Assembly (NCBI RefSeq): GCF_963678635.1
Contig: NC_087063.1
Location: 63,781,290 to 63,845,289 of the forward strand
Source: Symsagittifera roscoffensis
Lineage: Eukaryota; Xenacoelomorpha; Acoela; Convolutidae
Length of the DNA stretch: 64,000 nucleotides
Direction: 5' to 3'
Numbering within the stretch: position 1 is the first letter of the stretch; each line of letters begins with the position of its first letter. The notes under the pieces are model-generated. The model saw only the letters and a list, made by a program, of their open reading frames with translations, ran no database searches and was not told the origin of the DNA. The position numbers and the translations under genes were made by a program. Shown one piece after another: positions 12,561-24,029 of the stretch.

Positions 12561-13732
12561 TTTGCTGATTAGTTTTTTTTATCGATTAGTATTGATGTTT
12601 TATCTACGCAAATGTTATGGAATAGTTTTATCTCATTTCATTATTGCTACACTTATAGGTACTATAAGTTGTTGGTACATTTCAGATAACGTCAAACGCC
12701 CCCTGAGGAGTGATTCGTCGTCAGCCTTATGGAATTTTACATTTGAAAATAATGACCGGCCATTATTTTCAAATTTAAAATTCCATGACTTCATGCAAAA
12801 AAAAACAATTGAAATTTTTCGATTTTGAGTTCAGGACATCGTTTTTCTTCCAAATGGTATAAAAATTCGTCAAAGTGATCAAATTTTACTGGTCTGAAGA
12901 AAAAAATTATATATAACCAGTCACTTTCTTCGATAATCAAAACAATGAAGCCGACGTAACTCAAACTGTTCAAAATTCAGAAATGTAAACTACAAAGAAT
13001 TGTTCAATTTGCTTTGGCCTCGAAAAAAAACGGATAATTAGTAGCCGATGAAAATTTAACTACGCCTCAATATCAATCTTTTAGAAAACTATAAGCGCGC
13101 GCTGAATCAACAAACTGTGAAAGCGGGTTGAATCACAAAATTCCAAACTCTGCAACCAAACTCAAAAATCCCAGAGAAAGTATAAGCGATCAAACAGTCA
13201 GAGAGCGTGGACACAATTATCACATGTTTCATGATACTGTAATTCACGCTAACAAATTAACAGTTGACAAAAATGGTCTACTATCCTTCGAATAGCTTGG
13301 ATGGGTTTATCGCTGACACTAATGCAGAAATTTAAAACAACTTTTGTTTCTTGAACTACCTCATTGATTGATTAATATCAGCCTGAAAATTAATTAATCA
13401 GCATTTTAAAAATTGTGATCTGTAAGGTTTTTTGCTCACAACTGTTTTTTTTCTATAATTTTTAAGACTTTTTGGAGCTGACTTTTTGATTTTCTGGTGT
13501 TCTTCCAAGATGATTTTTTTGGATGCATTTTATAAATTACAAATATGCCATTGAACTTGATTAATTTTACTTTTTTGACAAATGTTGATGATTGTCATAG
13601 TTTTGTAGGACAAATTTGTTTCTCGGAAAATAGAAGGCACCAAAGAGGGTGGGGTAGGGTTTATTGAGTAGATTAAAAATCCTTGTGGTTCATGATGGAG
13701 GATAGAAGTTTTAATATAAAAGAAAACTCGAA
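12561..13732. other. No gene recognised
   Basis: AT-rich sequence with no convincing exon or RNA gene. Confidence 0.4.
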
Positions 13733-14160
13733 CAAGGATAGCCGGTTTTTGTGCAAGTAGCACATAATGTTCAGATCATATCCTAAAAAAAAACTAAAAA
13801 AGTTTTCTTATCTAATTTCTTTTTTTTGTGCGAGGTGTAATGAAGCTATCTGAACGAAAAACTAAATTTGAGGCATTTCCGATATTTATTGTAAATTAGG
13901 CAAATTGGAAAAAGTTTTCTTCGAAAAATGACTAAAAAAACAAAGTATTATAAAAAAAATCCAAAAATGTTTTTAGCAGAAATTTTCTTGAACTTTTGAA
14001 GTTTTTTATTCACAGGACGGTGCTCGAAAAAACTTTGAAAACTTATTTTATTAGCGTTTTCAGGGCTTGAATAATTAAATCATGGCTTATCTACTAATCT
14101 GCGACTATCGTTCTATAATAATAATCGCTTTACTCGCTCGAAGACGAAAAATCAAAAACT
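13733..14160. repeat. Interspersed repeat family E, copy 1
   Basis: It begins GGATAGCCGGTTTTTGTGCA and runs through TGTGCGAGGTGTAATGAAGC to TTTACTCGCTCGAAGACGAA. The same landmarks occur at 31258-31600 and 51351-51745, so this is a dispersed repeat of about 400 bp. No coding capacity or terminal inverted repeat was identified. Confidence 0.65.
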
Positions 14161-14339
14161 TGAAACCGATTTTTCTAGACAATGGAAAACTTTTGGAATA
14201 ATATCTTAATTGTAGCTTGAATCAAGACTAAATATTCTTTATTATGATGTAAAACTCAACCCAGTCCGATGATAATTTGTGGTATCTGATTTTGCGTGGA
14301 GAATACTACGTTCCTCCCCATTTTCACTGATCGGAACAG

Positions 14340-15137
14340 TTAAGTCATTTTCTGATGACTTGAAATGAGTTCATTGTATATCGGCATGCTCAGTTCTAAA
14401 ATCTCATCCAAGTACGTTTGGTCCTCTTCGCTCAGTTCAGGCGAGTTATCTTTATCATTAGATTTGAACTCTTCTGACTTCAGGGCTGCCGAGTGAAGGT
14501 CCAAGTTCATTATGGAGTTGTCTTTGATTTTGTGAGCGGTAGGAGGTTTCCACCAACTACATGGCAGATCCTCTGATGTTTTCATGCTTAGCATGGACTC
14601 CTTTTCAAATGGCAAATCTGCAAATTGGCAGAGAGATTCGATAAACTCCGCGCAGTTATCGCTCCCAAGGTCAGTTGAGTCGAACACACGCCATTCACTT
14701 CCGCTCTCAGTCAGGAAATTGCGCAACTTCAACATGACGTCATAATTTTCGTGGATCTTGGAATGCTCTTTTAGCAGTCGTGGTATGTCCATGAAGTGTT
14801 TCGTTTCTCCATTAACAATTATATTCGATAGAGCTACTTCTTTGGGATGACGAACTAATAACGCATGTTTGAAATCCGTTCCTTTGAACCAACTCGCGAA
14901 ATCGTGATTTTCTACAAAGTAGGGAACATCTTTCCAAACTATGTTATCATTAGTGAACGGTTCTTTTTCAACCATTTCTCGTAGATCGTCAAATGTGAAT
15001 TGGTTGTCGTAAAAGTACGAAAAATACGCAAATGCGAATGGTTCGAAAATGCATTTTATTGCCTGGTTCGAGGATAAGGATTTTAGTATGATGGTGGATT
15101 TACTTCTTGGAACTATCCATAGCATTAATTTACCCAT
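14340..15137 (-). CDS. Sulfotransferase-like P-loop protein, paralogue 1 (intact)
   Basis: A single open exon of 265 codons on the minus strand. The start is placed at the ATG at 15137 (MGKLMLW) because paralogue 2 starts with the aligned ATG MGRLMLW; the frame is open three codons further upstream but without ATG. Residues 7-15 (WIVPRSKST) match the P-loop-like 5'-phosphosulfate-binding motif of sulfotransferases. Residues 94-104 (LVRHPKEVALS) match the 3'-phosphate-binding motif, with R96 and S104 in the usual roles. By family knowledge such proteins transfer sulfate from PAPS; the acceptor cannot be predicted. No signal peptide or transmembrane segment is visible, so a soluble protein is likely. 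It lies 2.2 kb from paralogue 2 on the same strand, which points to tandem duplication. Family assignment is fairly confident; catalytic activity is inferred. Confidence 0.85.
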   Translation of the reverse strand: MGKLMLWIVPRSKSTIILKSLSSNQAIKCIFEPFAFAYFSYFYDNQFTFDDLREMVEKEPFTNDNIVWKDVPYFVENHDFASWFKGTDFKHALLVRHPKEVALSNIIVNGETKHFMDIPRLLKEHSKIHENYDVMLKLRNFLTESGSEWRVFDSTDLGSDNCAEFIESLCQFADLPFEKESMLSMKTSEDLPCSWWKPPTAHKIKDNSIMNLDLHSAALKSEEFKSNDKDNSPELSEEDQTYLDEILELSMPIYNELISSHQKMT

Positions 15138-15554
15138 TAATTCCAATCAGTTGACGCAACGATTTGGTTCAACAAAGCTTGTGAAAATTAGTCACGACAT
15201 TATAACAAGAAACTGTCTGAAAACTTAGAAGTTTGACACGCCCTCAATTAAGCTTTTCGAACATATGATAGAGATAAACTAGGTGATTGCTTCAAAATTC
15301 CAACAACATCAATATTTCGGTTTTCTTCTCGATCCTGCGCTCTTAAGCGATCTCATTAACTTGTCATCATCTTGGACAACTTGGGAACAAAACATTTATA
15401 CGAAAACTTAGTTTTTCTCATAAAGCGTCAATGAATAGGCAGCCGACTCAAATTTTTATCCAATATTATAGCATATGTGGAAATATCTGGCAAAGTTATT
15501 CAAGTAGATGTCGCAAAATGGAATTGGTTAACACGCAAATATCAATACGTTGTT

Positions 15555-15700
15555 TATTTGGAAAATCGGCCTTTATTTTGTCGAAAACGATCAAATTCTT
15601 GGTCACTGAAGGTAGTCAAACTAAACCTTGGTTACTTCGAAAACCGACCTTCCATTTGGTGAAAACAACCTAACTCCTGGTCACTTCAAGCAGTCAAACT
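15555..15700. repeat. Short tandem duplication, unit about 80 bp
   Basis: GAAAATCGGCCTTTATTTTG...CTTGGTCACTGAAGGTAGTC is followed by a diverged copy, GAAAACCGACCTTCCATTTG...CCTGGTCACTTCAAGCAGTC. No function is apparent. Confidence 0.65.
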
Positions 15701-16309
15701 CAAAAAAGGCCAAGCTTAATTCTACAATATTTGAAAGGCGGATCTCGGATCTTTAAAAGATGGGATGCCAATCTGTGAATTCTGTTTTACGTCTGAGATA
15801 GCAAATGGGTAGATTGGGAGCAAAAGTAGGAGATTCGAAACTGCGTATGAGCACGTATCCAGTACTAATTAATTACTGTGATATTTATACCTGCGCAGCG
15901 TTATAGCAACACTGTGCATCCCGATGCAATTCTGGAATTTTGCCGATAAATTACCGATTTAAAATGCGAGACCAAATCGGGCTTGAAACGTTCGTTTTTC
16001 CGACTGTGCCAGAAAATTTGTATAATTCACTTTTATTATCGGCTCACTTGTCTACTTTTTGGCTGAGGAACTTGACAGACACAATAAAAAATGAGCACAA
16101 AATAGCTCTTAAAAGAAGGAGAAAAGAAAAACGCTAGAAAATACAGACCAAAATATGCTTGAAAGAAAATCATTTTCAAAGACTTTTCGAATCAGTGCAA
16201 CTCTTGGAATGTTCCGACTGCCCTTTAACATCTATTGAGTGGAGTTCGGATGGGAAAAAACTGGTAAAACTTTGAAAAACAAAAAGAATTTTCTTCACTT
16301 TATTTTGGA

Positions 16310-16520
16310 AACCATCACCCCACACTTAAATACAAAGCGATATATCTAGCATTTAGCAAAATATTGAATGGGGACCAATTCGCATACGTCAGTTCAATTT
16401 GGAACGATTTCTAAGACGGATTACACCTCCGCTTACGCGTTAATAGCACAAAATTTATCGCGGGTTAATTATCCCAAATTGGCAATCTTAAAACCCCCAT
16501 AATTTCACGAAAAATAAACA
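16310..16520. repeat. Interspersed repeat, copy 2 (partner at 545-830)
   Basis: It shares ATTTCTAAGACGGATTA, the CTTACGCGTTAATAGCAC region and the TTATCGCG region with the first copy, in the same order. It is diverged and non-coding. Confidence 0.55.
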
Positions 16521-16604
16521 CAGATGAAATGTCTTTTTGAAATTAAAAAACGAAATTGGTCTGAAAAAAAAACACCTCGAGCACAAATAATCAGTCGGTT
16601 CCCA

Positions 16605-16945
16605 AGTTATTCACCCCGCGTTTTTTAACCCTTTTGTTAACCCCCTCTCGGTAACCTCAAAATCAGATAACCCCACTACAATGTAACCCCTTTTAATAGC
16701 TTTTGAAAACTAAAAACTAATCCGACCGGCATACCTTCTCAATGTTATAGGTTATCTCTGTTTTAAACGCGTGAATGAGGCATTATTTCTTTAGCTAATC
16801 GAAATGGCTTCTCTGGGCTCAATTAGTACACTTAATTGAAATACCACTATAGGTGTAAAAAGGACTTAAATTGAATCAAACTATCGTTATTAGCAGGGGG
16901 TAAATTGTTGTTGGGTTTCTCTTGTTACGGGGTTATAAAGTTTGG
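16605..16945. repeat. Element with TAACCCC-rich inverted ends
   Basis: The left side (16605-16695) holds spaced ACCCC / TTAACCC / TTAACCCCC / TAACCTC / TAACCCC / TAACCCC motifs. The right side (about 16895-16945) holds the complementary GGGGGTAA / GGGTTT / GGGGTTA / GGGGTGTAA. The outermost words GTTATTCACCCC and, on the other strand, GTTTACACCCC form an imperfect inverted repeat. It is consistent with a small non-autonomous DNA transposon with repeated subterminal motifs; no target duplication was verified. Confidence 0.6.
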
Positions 16946-17318
16946 GGTGTAAACATCGCACATACTTTGGTCCAGCAAATTAATCAATTGCCAACTTTCA
17001 AAATTTACAAGAAATTATCTCGGTAAAATATCTTTTTGCAGTTGAGCTGAGAAGGTCGACCTCCTTAAACGGTTCTAGCTTGTTTTCTTATTTGTATTTG
17101 TATATGAGACTAAACATAATTCAAATACCGGATGCAGGATACTTGTCTAGCTAGAAGACTTGCATTGCTAGAAAGGTCAGAAATCGATTTGCTCAACCTG
17201 AGGCAATGAATGATTACTGATTCCCATGTGACGTAATTCAAAATTTTAACTAAGCTTATGTTCGTAAAACAATCAGCAGAAAGTTTTTTTTTAATTCGAC
17301 TTAAAAAGACCTTTAAGT

Positions 17319-18736
17319 TCAAATCTTGATATCGGATACCAATAAGTTGTAGTTATCCATAGTTTCGTCCAAAATCGTTTTCATGTTTTTTATCTGCATT
17401 TCAGTGAGTTCAGGTAAGGCTGGTTTCTTGATGCTGTCAACGAACCCTTCAGTTTTCAATGCCGGCCCGTGAAAATCGAAGTTCATAATGGCATTATCTT
17501 TGATCATGTGCGATGTAGGGGCCGTCCACCAGGTACTAGGCAGCTCTTCTGAAGATTTCATGCTGAGCATGAGATCTGGTTCAAATGGCAGTCCTGCAAA
17601 TTGGCAGAGAGATTTCATAAACTCCGCGCAGTTATCGCTCCCAAGGTCAGTTGAGTCGAACACGCGCCATTCACTTCCACTCTCAGCCAGGAAATTGCGC
17701 AATTTGACCATGTCAGAGTACATTTCCTTCAGCGATAGAATTAAATGCCAGGTCTCTTTCAAAAGAGGCTTGGTTGCTTTTATAGATTCACATAGCTACA
17801 ATACGTAACTGACAGTTGAACTGAACCTACAAAACTGATAGATGGGGATTTTCAAAAAAATTCTAACCTTTTCGTTTATAGGTTCACCAAATTGATTTTC
17901 CCAGATCTTCAAAAACACTATGAAGACTAGTTCGCAAAAAATTCTGTGCCACAGGCAATTTTTCAATACAAGCCGTGTAGTTTTTATGGCCCTTGTTGGT
18001 ACATTTTGAAGTTTATATATCAAAAATAGTATCCACGGAGGATCCCTTGGGAGCTTAGGGATTCGAATCCCTGGAGGGAGGAGCGTCATGTCTTCTTAAT
18101 CCGCCCGTGCAAAAAGTTACAACGTGATTCAAGGATCAGTTTCCTCGACAAAAAATACGAAGCCCTGGTTAAAATCATTTGCGACCTTTATAACATTGAT
18201 TATTTGAACGAACATTCCAGCTAATTATAGCAAATTGTATTGAATTTTAAATATCTGTAATTATGGTTTAGGACGCGTTTCAATTTTTAGTATGAGCCAT
18301 ACCCTACCGCCTTGTGAGACGAGCCTGACATAGTAATCTATCGCCGTTCCTTCATTTTCGGATGCCCAGTGTTGATGTCTAAGAAGTCCATGAATCGTAT
18401 GGGATCACCATTTACGGCAATCTGGGACATCAATACGTCTTTTGGGTGTCTGATCAGAAGCGCATGTTTGAAGTTTGTGTCAGCAAACCACTTTTTGAAA
18501 TCTAAATTCTCGACACAACTTGGAACGTCTTTCCAAACTATATTATCAGAGGTAAATGGCTCTTTTGTCATTACTTCTTCGATATCTTTGAACATGAATT
18601 TGAACTCGTAATAGCGAGCGAAGAATGCAAAACAGAATGGCTCGAAGATTCCTTTGATTTGCGGATTTGATGCCAAAGATTTCAAAATAATCGTCGATTT
18701 TGCTCTGGGAACTGTCCATAACATCAGCCGACCCAT
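17319..18736 (-). pseudogene. Sulfotransferase-like paralogue 2, split by an insertion
   Basis: The N-terminal half (18338-18736, ATG at 18736) carries WTVPRAKST at residues 7-15 and LIRHPKDVLMS at 94-104, aligned with paralogue 1. The C-terminal half (17319-about 17731) resumes the alignment through WRVFDSTDLGSDNCAEF to the stop. Between them lie 615 bp (17732-18346) flanked by direct repeats. Collapsing the insertion and one direct repeat restores the same spacing as paralogue 1: 19 residues between MD and KLRNF in both. The coding halves are otherwise open, so either the insertion is recent and broke the gene, or it is spliced out. No GT-AG choice at the junction keeps the frame; a GA-AG choice would. 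Left uninterrupted, translation ends two arginines after the left target copy. Confidence 0.75.
17732..18346. mobile_element. 615-bp TIR element inserted in the paralogue 2 coding region
   Basis: The left end GCGATAGAATTAAATGCCAG (17732-17751) and the complement of the right end, GCGATAGATTACTATGTCAG (18325-18344), form an imperfect TIR of about 20 bp; two extra bases (CG) lie at the right edge. It is flanked by an exact 8-bp duplication TTCCTTCA (17724-17731 and 18347-18354). An 8-bp duplication fits hAT-type transposons and some intron-generating elements. Inside are a segment shared with the hAT-like repeats at 22.2-27.8 kb (CCAAATTGATTTTCCCAGAT at about 17888) and a palindromic GGGATTCGAATCCC at about 18057. 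No transposase frame exists, so it is non-autonomous. Confidence 0.8.
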
Positions 18737-18790
18737 TGTAAGCTATGAGTTCAAATAACGAAACTGTTTGCGCTAGTTAGTTAGACCTAA

Positions 18791-19258
18791 ACATACCCAA
18801 TAGACAATTGGAAAAGAGCCATGAATGCAAGGAAACTGAAAAAAAAACGACTTGTTTTTTCAAAAAAACTTCAAATTTTGAATTCCAAGAAAAAAACATA
18901 TAGCCTTAAAGCTCTTTGAATTTTAAGAAAAAATAATGACTGGCACTTTTTTGATAAAAATAACTCAATTTGAGAAAACTGGATCAATACGTAAACTTTT
19001 TATTCCGCTGGGAAATCTGTAAAAAAAATTCAACTTCCGAAACTAGAAGTCGATCATGTTTTTCTTGACCTCTACATTTTTTTTGTTCGCTAGTGGAGTT
19101 TGCCTTCCTTTGAAGAAAGAAATGAACTGAATTCAAAAAGAAATCAGAAGTCAAACCGCGACAGATCTTGTGTGAGCGTGAACAAACTTTTAAACGTTCC
19201 TGAAAAAAAATCACCAAGACTTATGTAAGAGTATTAACTACGCTCATGACTCTTAAAA
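18791..19258 (+). repeat. Family A repeat, copy at 18.8 kb
   Basis: It starts near ACCCAATAGACAATTGG and ends at a terminal hairpin (AAGAGT 19227-19232 with ACTCTT 19249-19254) followed by AAA. Internal landmarks shared by the family are GAGAAAACTGGATCAATA, TTTATTCCGCTGGGAAATCT and GGAGTTTGCCTTC. It carries no open frame that could be a transposase. Confidence 0.8.
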
Positions 19259-20267
19259 AGTCAATGTTGTCTTCTTACCTCAGAATTTACTAAGCGCTAT
19301 TGAGCTTATAGTGACATGATCAGATAAAGATAATTCAAAGGAAATACGCACACAGTAACAATCTAAGATTCATTAAAGCACAGCCAGTTGATTTTGATAA
19401 GAGTTTACAATATGTGTGTTCTAATACGATGAAAATGATATGAGTTGTAACACAACAGTTTTCTATCAGGCTTTGTGCCATAAACTCACACAAGCTAAAC
19501 TGAGCTTCGCGAACATAAGCTCGAATTGAAAAAAAACAACGTATGAAAATAACTTAGTCTAGTTCATAGATTAGGAGAGACAAAACGAACTTCGTTTCAT
19601 TCTTGCGATACTAAATTTAAACAAACGTTTTTAAATAATATGCAGATGCAACTTGAAAGAAATTTCTATGAAGGAACCAGTTAATATTTGAAAGCTAGAT
19701 TTTTTTTCTAAATTTGAGATCAACAAAAAAATCCAGAGAGTTAATGTTGCAATACTGTAAGCCAGGGCACATGCACAGAAAAAAAACGATCGAATAACAA
19801 TAAAAAATAATGGTGTAAAAAACAAACAAAAATGATCGAAGAAAATAGCAATGAAAGTTAATGTTGCAAAAAATCGTAAAGTAAAAATATGCTGCCAAGA
19901 AAGACAGAAAAGTTAGCAAAATCTGCCAGAAAAAAAAGAGCGAATAAAAAACTTGAAAAAAATCACAGTTCCCAGAGATAATTCAAAATGTGGAGCCTGG
20001 AATAATAATATCGGAGCAATTTGAAGAGGTATCTTATTTTACTCAATCTGGAAATGGAGCAATCACCTTGTGCTACAATCAGAAAACAGATAATGAAGAT
20101 GAATTGCAGTAAAGAAAGGTTTTTACCCAAACTTTTCTTCCAACAATTTTACTCTTATTGTTATCAGAAAGAAAGAATTTATTTCTCCCATATCAATTTC
20201 TCACACAAAATCGTCAAAAATAATAAAGAACCAAAAGAACCAAGGAGAGGATAGACAATGGGCCAAA
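19259..20267. other. No gene recognised
   Basis: AT-rich sequence. A motif around TTAATGTTGCAA occurs twice (about 19741 and 19858), suggesting a small local duplication. Nothing codes convincingly. Confidence 0.4.
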
Positions 20268-20799
20268 GTAAATACCCACTGAGAGGCTACCCTTGAAAGT
20301 AAAGATTATAATTACTTCTTGATTTTAAAAATAATCTTAGTAAATTAATTATTTTGAGTATTATCATTTTTATCTAATTATTTAGGTTAAAGCAATTTCT
20401 TCTAATTAACAGTATATCAAGGTTAGCTTAAAGCTGCACTATGTAATCGTTTCGCCATGAATTTAGTCTTATGTTTTTGATATTTAAAAAAAATTTGAAA
20501 CCAATTATTTAATTTTTTTTGAAAAATTCGTAAATACCCACTGAGAGGCTACCCTTGAAAGTAAAGATTATAATTACTTCTTGATTTTAAAAATAATCTT
20601 AGTAAATTAATTATTTTGAGTATTATGATTTTTATCTAATTATTTAGGTTAAAGCAATTTCTTCTAATTAACAGTATATCAAGTTTAGCTTAAAGCTGCA
20701 CTATGTAATCGTTTCGCCATGAATTTAGTCTTATGTTTTTGATATTTAAAAAAAATAAAAAAATTTAAACCAATTATTTAATTTTTTTTGAAAAATTCG
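20268..20799. repeat. Direct tandem duplication, 262 and 270 bp
   Basis: GTAAATACCCACTGAGAGGC starts at 20268 and again at 20530. Both units end in GAAAAATTCGTA. They differ by a few bases and a short A-rich insertion near 20750, so the duplication is recent. No gene lies inside. Confidence 0.92.
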
Positions 20800-21305
20800 T
20801 ATTTTCAATAAAATGAAATTCGAGTTAAATAGATATCGTAACTTACAAGCTCAGTAATTACAAACCACGATGGAAGCGCAATACATCTTATACAGTATCA
20901 TAATAAACAAAACAAAAAAAAATTAGAAAAATCACTCAAATTTCACAAAAAGTGCAAATTCTCGAAAACTAAGAAAAATTAGACAGCCATACTTTCGGGA
21001 TAGATTCGCAACCTCAAATCAGATTCTATTAGTATCTAATAAAAGGGTTCAAGTTTGTTCTTTTTATGAAAAAAAAGATTATTGAAACATTCTATGAACC
21101 AGATCATTTTTGCCAAATATGTAATTATCCTTAAACTTATGAGCAAAAAAAATTTGTTTATTATTGGACATAAACAGCAACTTTTTCAGGAAGTATATTA
21201 ATTGAGATTTAATAACTTGGAACCTCTATATGTCAATGAGCATGAATTTCTTTTATTGTTACAGAATGGCAGATCAAATGTACCAGAACTCGATTTTCTT
21301 GTATG

Positions 21306-21790
21306 CTAAACATAAGTTTTTAATGAAAAAACTGAATTCAAAAAAGATGTCGGGTGTTGTTGATTCAGAGAAGCGAAACAAAATTTTTGCAAATCATACA
21401 CGCGAAGCTCATGAACAGTAAGAATTCTATTGTCAGTAAACGTTCGAGTGATGCTTACAAATTTTCTTTTGAAGTAAATTATTCTAAGAATTTTTCGATG
21501 TATCATTAGAAGTTGGTTCAATATTGTATAGCTTGTACCACCGTGAACCAACAAGCCATATTGCATTGATGGCTTGACGTTAGAATTGTAGTACTTCAAC
21601 AGCACTGATTTAGGAACAAAATGCCTCATTTTTGAAATGACTCGACAATGTCTGCCCATTTTTGTATTTACTTTTGAAATGATAAGTAAGTATCAACTGG
21701 AACACCAAGGTATTTGCAAACTACGCCAGGATTATAAACAGTGATATTTAGTACTACATTGAGGTTAGAAACACTTCAATTTTTTATCAA
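21306..21790 (-). pseudogene. Non-LTR retrotransposon reverse transcriptase remnant
   Basis: The minus-strand frame 21306-21659 has the sequence pattern of the C-terminal part of LINE reverse transcriptases (jockey/CR1/L2-like): RHFVPKSVLLKYYNS, then PSMQYGLLVHGG, HRKILRIIYF and LTVHELRVYDLQKF. Just upstream, in a shifted frame (about 21690-21760), CKYLGVPVDTYLSF is the conserved KYLGV-D-LSF block that precedes it. The frame changes and in-frame stops between the blocks, and the catalytic palm, endonuclease and ORF1 are absent, so this is a 5'-truncated dead copy. Clade is not assignable by eye. Confidence 0.75.
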
Positions 21791-22227
21791 ATATAATTGA
21801 ACTGGTTTTATAAGAGTTTAACGTTAGTTTGTTGCAATTCAACCTTCAAAAAATTTTATCACAAAAAATTTATCACAAAAAAGTTATCACTTCCATATAC
21901 CTTGGGTTGAAAATTTCAGTAATTGTTTCATTGAACTTTTCGCATGGTGTGTTGCTTATTTGAATTCCTGAAAATTTACCTGTTTTTTTTTTTTCAATTT
22001 GGGTGTTTGTACCACTAGATAGAAATAAAAGTTTGAAGCGGCAACGAAGATGAAAAAACAAAGACAGACGCCGAAAAAAGATACACAAAATCGCGCTGCA
22101 AAAGGTCGTACAAAAATTTTGATTCATAATAGAAACAAAAATGCTGTCATTTTTTCAGTAAAAAGCGATTGAATTATTTGAATGAAGCTATATAGAATTG
22201 CAGGAGAACTAAATTAAGAGTTCCTTT

Positions 22228-22460
22228 TACACAGGGGTGGATCTAGGATTTTCTCGAGGGTGGGGGCATATTTTCAAAAAAAATTCGAAGTTTAAACGAC
22301 CTTTTTTCAGGTCGAACAAATTGTTTTTCCGCGTGAGCTCTCCCAAATCACTAAAAAGTCCCTGTTTTGGCCAAAATTTCTGCGCCGCAGGCAAAACCTT
22401 TAAAAAACAGACAAGAAAATCTTGTTTTTTCCGCCGCCTGCTCCCCTCTAGCGCTTAAAT
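22228..22460 (+). repeat. hAT-like non-autonomous repeat, copy 1
   Basis: The start CAGGGGTGGATCTAGGATTT resembles hAT-type terminal inverted repeats (CAGGGGYGG...). It is followed by TTTTCAGGTCGAACAAATTG, GTGAGCTCTCCCAAATCAC and CTGCGCCGCAGGCAAA, shared with other copies. The right end is not clearly recognisable. Confidence 0.6.
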
Positions 22461-22551
22461 TAGTATTTTCTATGATTACTCTACGCTCTCAGAAAAAGCT
22501 GGACCATCTGTGTATTAAGTGTCCCTGAGCGAAAGAAAGACATTTATTTCA

Positions 22552-22690
22552 GGCGCAGATCTAGGAATTTCTCGAGGGGGGTGTGGATTTTCAAAAAAAG
22601 TTTGAAATTTTTGTCGACCTTTTTTTTAGGTCGACCAAATTGATTTTCTGAGCTCTCCCAAATCACAATCTTTTGATACAACTAGCGCCA
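22552..22690 (+). repeat. hAT-like non-autonomous repeat, copy 2 (truncated)
   Basis: CAGGCGCAGATCTAGGAATT...GGTCGACCAAATTGATTTTC...GAGCTCTCCCAAATCAC follows copy 1 in the same orientation, and stops before the CTGCGCCGCAGG block. Confidence 0.6.
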
Positions 22691-24029
22691 AAAAACTTTA
22701 AAAAAACGATTGAAATAAATTCAGCTTGCAAGCGGAGCTTCTCACCAATAGCGATGAAAAAAATGTGCCAGAATGACAGCGTTCAGAGTTACTATAAAAA
22801 AGCGACATATTTATTTTTTTTCAAAAACTTATCAAAATATTTCAAACGTAGGTACGATCTAGCCATATTATTAAAAACTCAAAATTTTTAAGAAGGCGCT
22901 ATTGTTTTCTTCTGAATAAAAGAATAAGGCAAAGATCAAATAGAAAATTTCAAAAAAACTTTCATAAATTGTAAATTAAATGGAAAATCAAAAAGCATCA
23001 AAAAATAATAAACTAATATTTCTAGGAACAAAAATTTTTGCACATAATCGGAAAACCTATAATTGCTTAATTTTGATAGCTTAAAATGCTGAATTCATAG
23101 GATCAATTATGCCGATAAAAGATATCAGACAAAGACATTGTTTGTCACGCGTAAAGCATACCTCCCTTGCGATTAAACAATTCGGGTAGAAAACGACCCG
23201 CTATTATTTAAGGTATACCAATTAAGTTCGCGATGCAAAAAAAAGCATCACCTCAAATAAGTGAGTTTAAAACATTTCAAATATCTTAGTAAAATTCGCA
23301 ACAAAAAATTAAAGCCGCGGCGATGTATGCTCAAAATACTTCAGCTGACATTTGTTCAATAGAAATCTAATTTTCAAAATTTGGAGACAACTTTCGGACA
23401 ATTATAATTATCGGACAACTTTCAAATATCGGAGAAATTAACACAATGAGAAAAATGGATGCATAGTTAATTTTTTGTTCCGCTAGGAAATCCAATTTCG
23501 AAATATGAATACATTCAAGTTTTTATCGCACTATTTCCGCTTTCGTAATTGGAGAGCGTAATGTCAATTTGTAGCAAATTAAACTGAAAAAAAAAATCAA
23601 ATCGTGAAAAAAAGGGAAAGTTAGACCGTGAAAACTAATATCAAACAGTGAAAAAAGTGCATATAAACAGTGCATATAAACCAAACAAAAAATTTAAAAA
23701 TTTGGCCTAATATGAATTCAATTTGACGAAAATCTGTCGGGATATACTATTGCCAGCGTTAAATTAGCCGTAAGGCAAAGTTAACAGTTCAGTAACTACG
23801 AAAACCAAAATTGTGTAGAAGGCCGTAGAGCGGGTTAAAAAAGCTACACAAGTTATTGAATTAAACACAGACGAAGCGGAGATTCGCACCACTTGCGATA
23901 CATCACTATCATTAAAAAAAAATGTTGAAAAAACTAGGCGAACCAAAATTTTCGTATGTCTCTATGACGGACACCTAGGGCCCAACTAAAGCTGAAGGTA
24001 CCTGTTCGATATTTTTTGAATTTGTTATA
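22691..24029. other. Repeat debris, no gene recognised
   Basis: About 23360-23700 resembles degraded family A (TTGTTCCGCTAGGAAATCC, AAACAGTG). GACGAAGCGGAGATTCGCAC at about 23872 resembles the family D end. No exon was found. Confidence 0.45.

Noticed and set aside
16605-16700. Telomeric repeat tract
   Set aside because: TAACCCC-like words are irregularly spaced and mirrored 250 bp away, which fits transposon ends better than telomere DNA.
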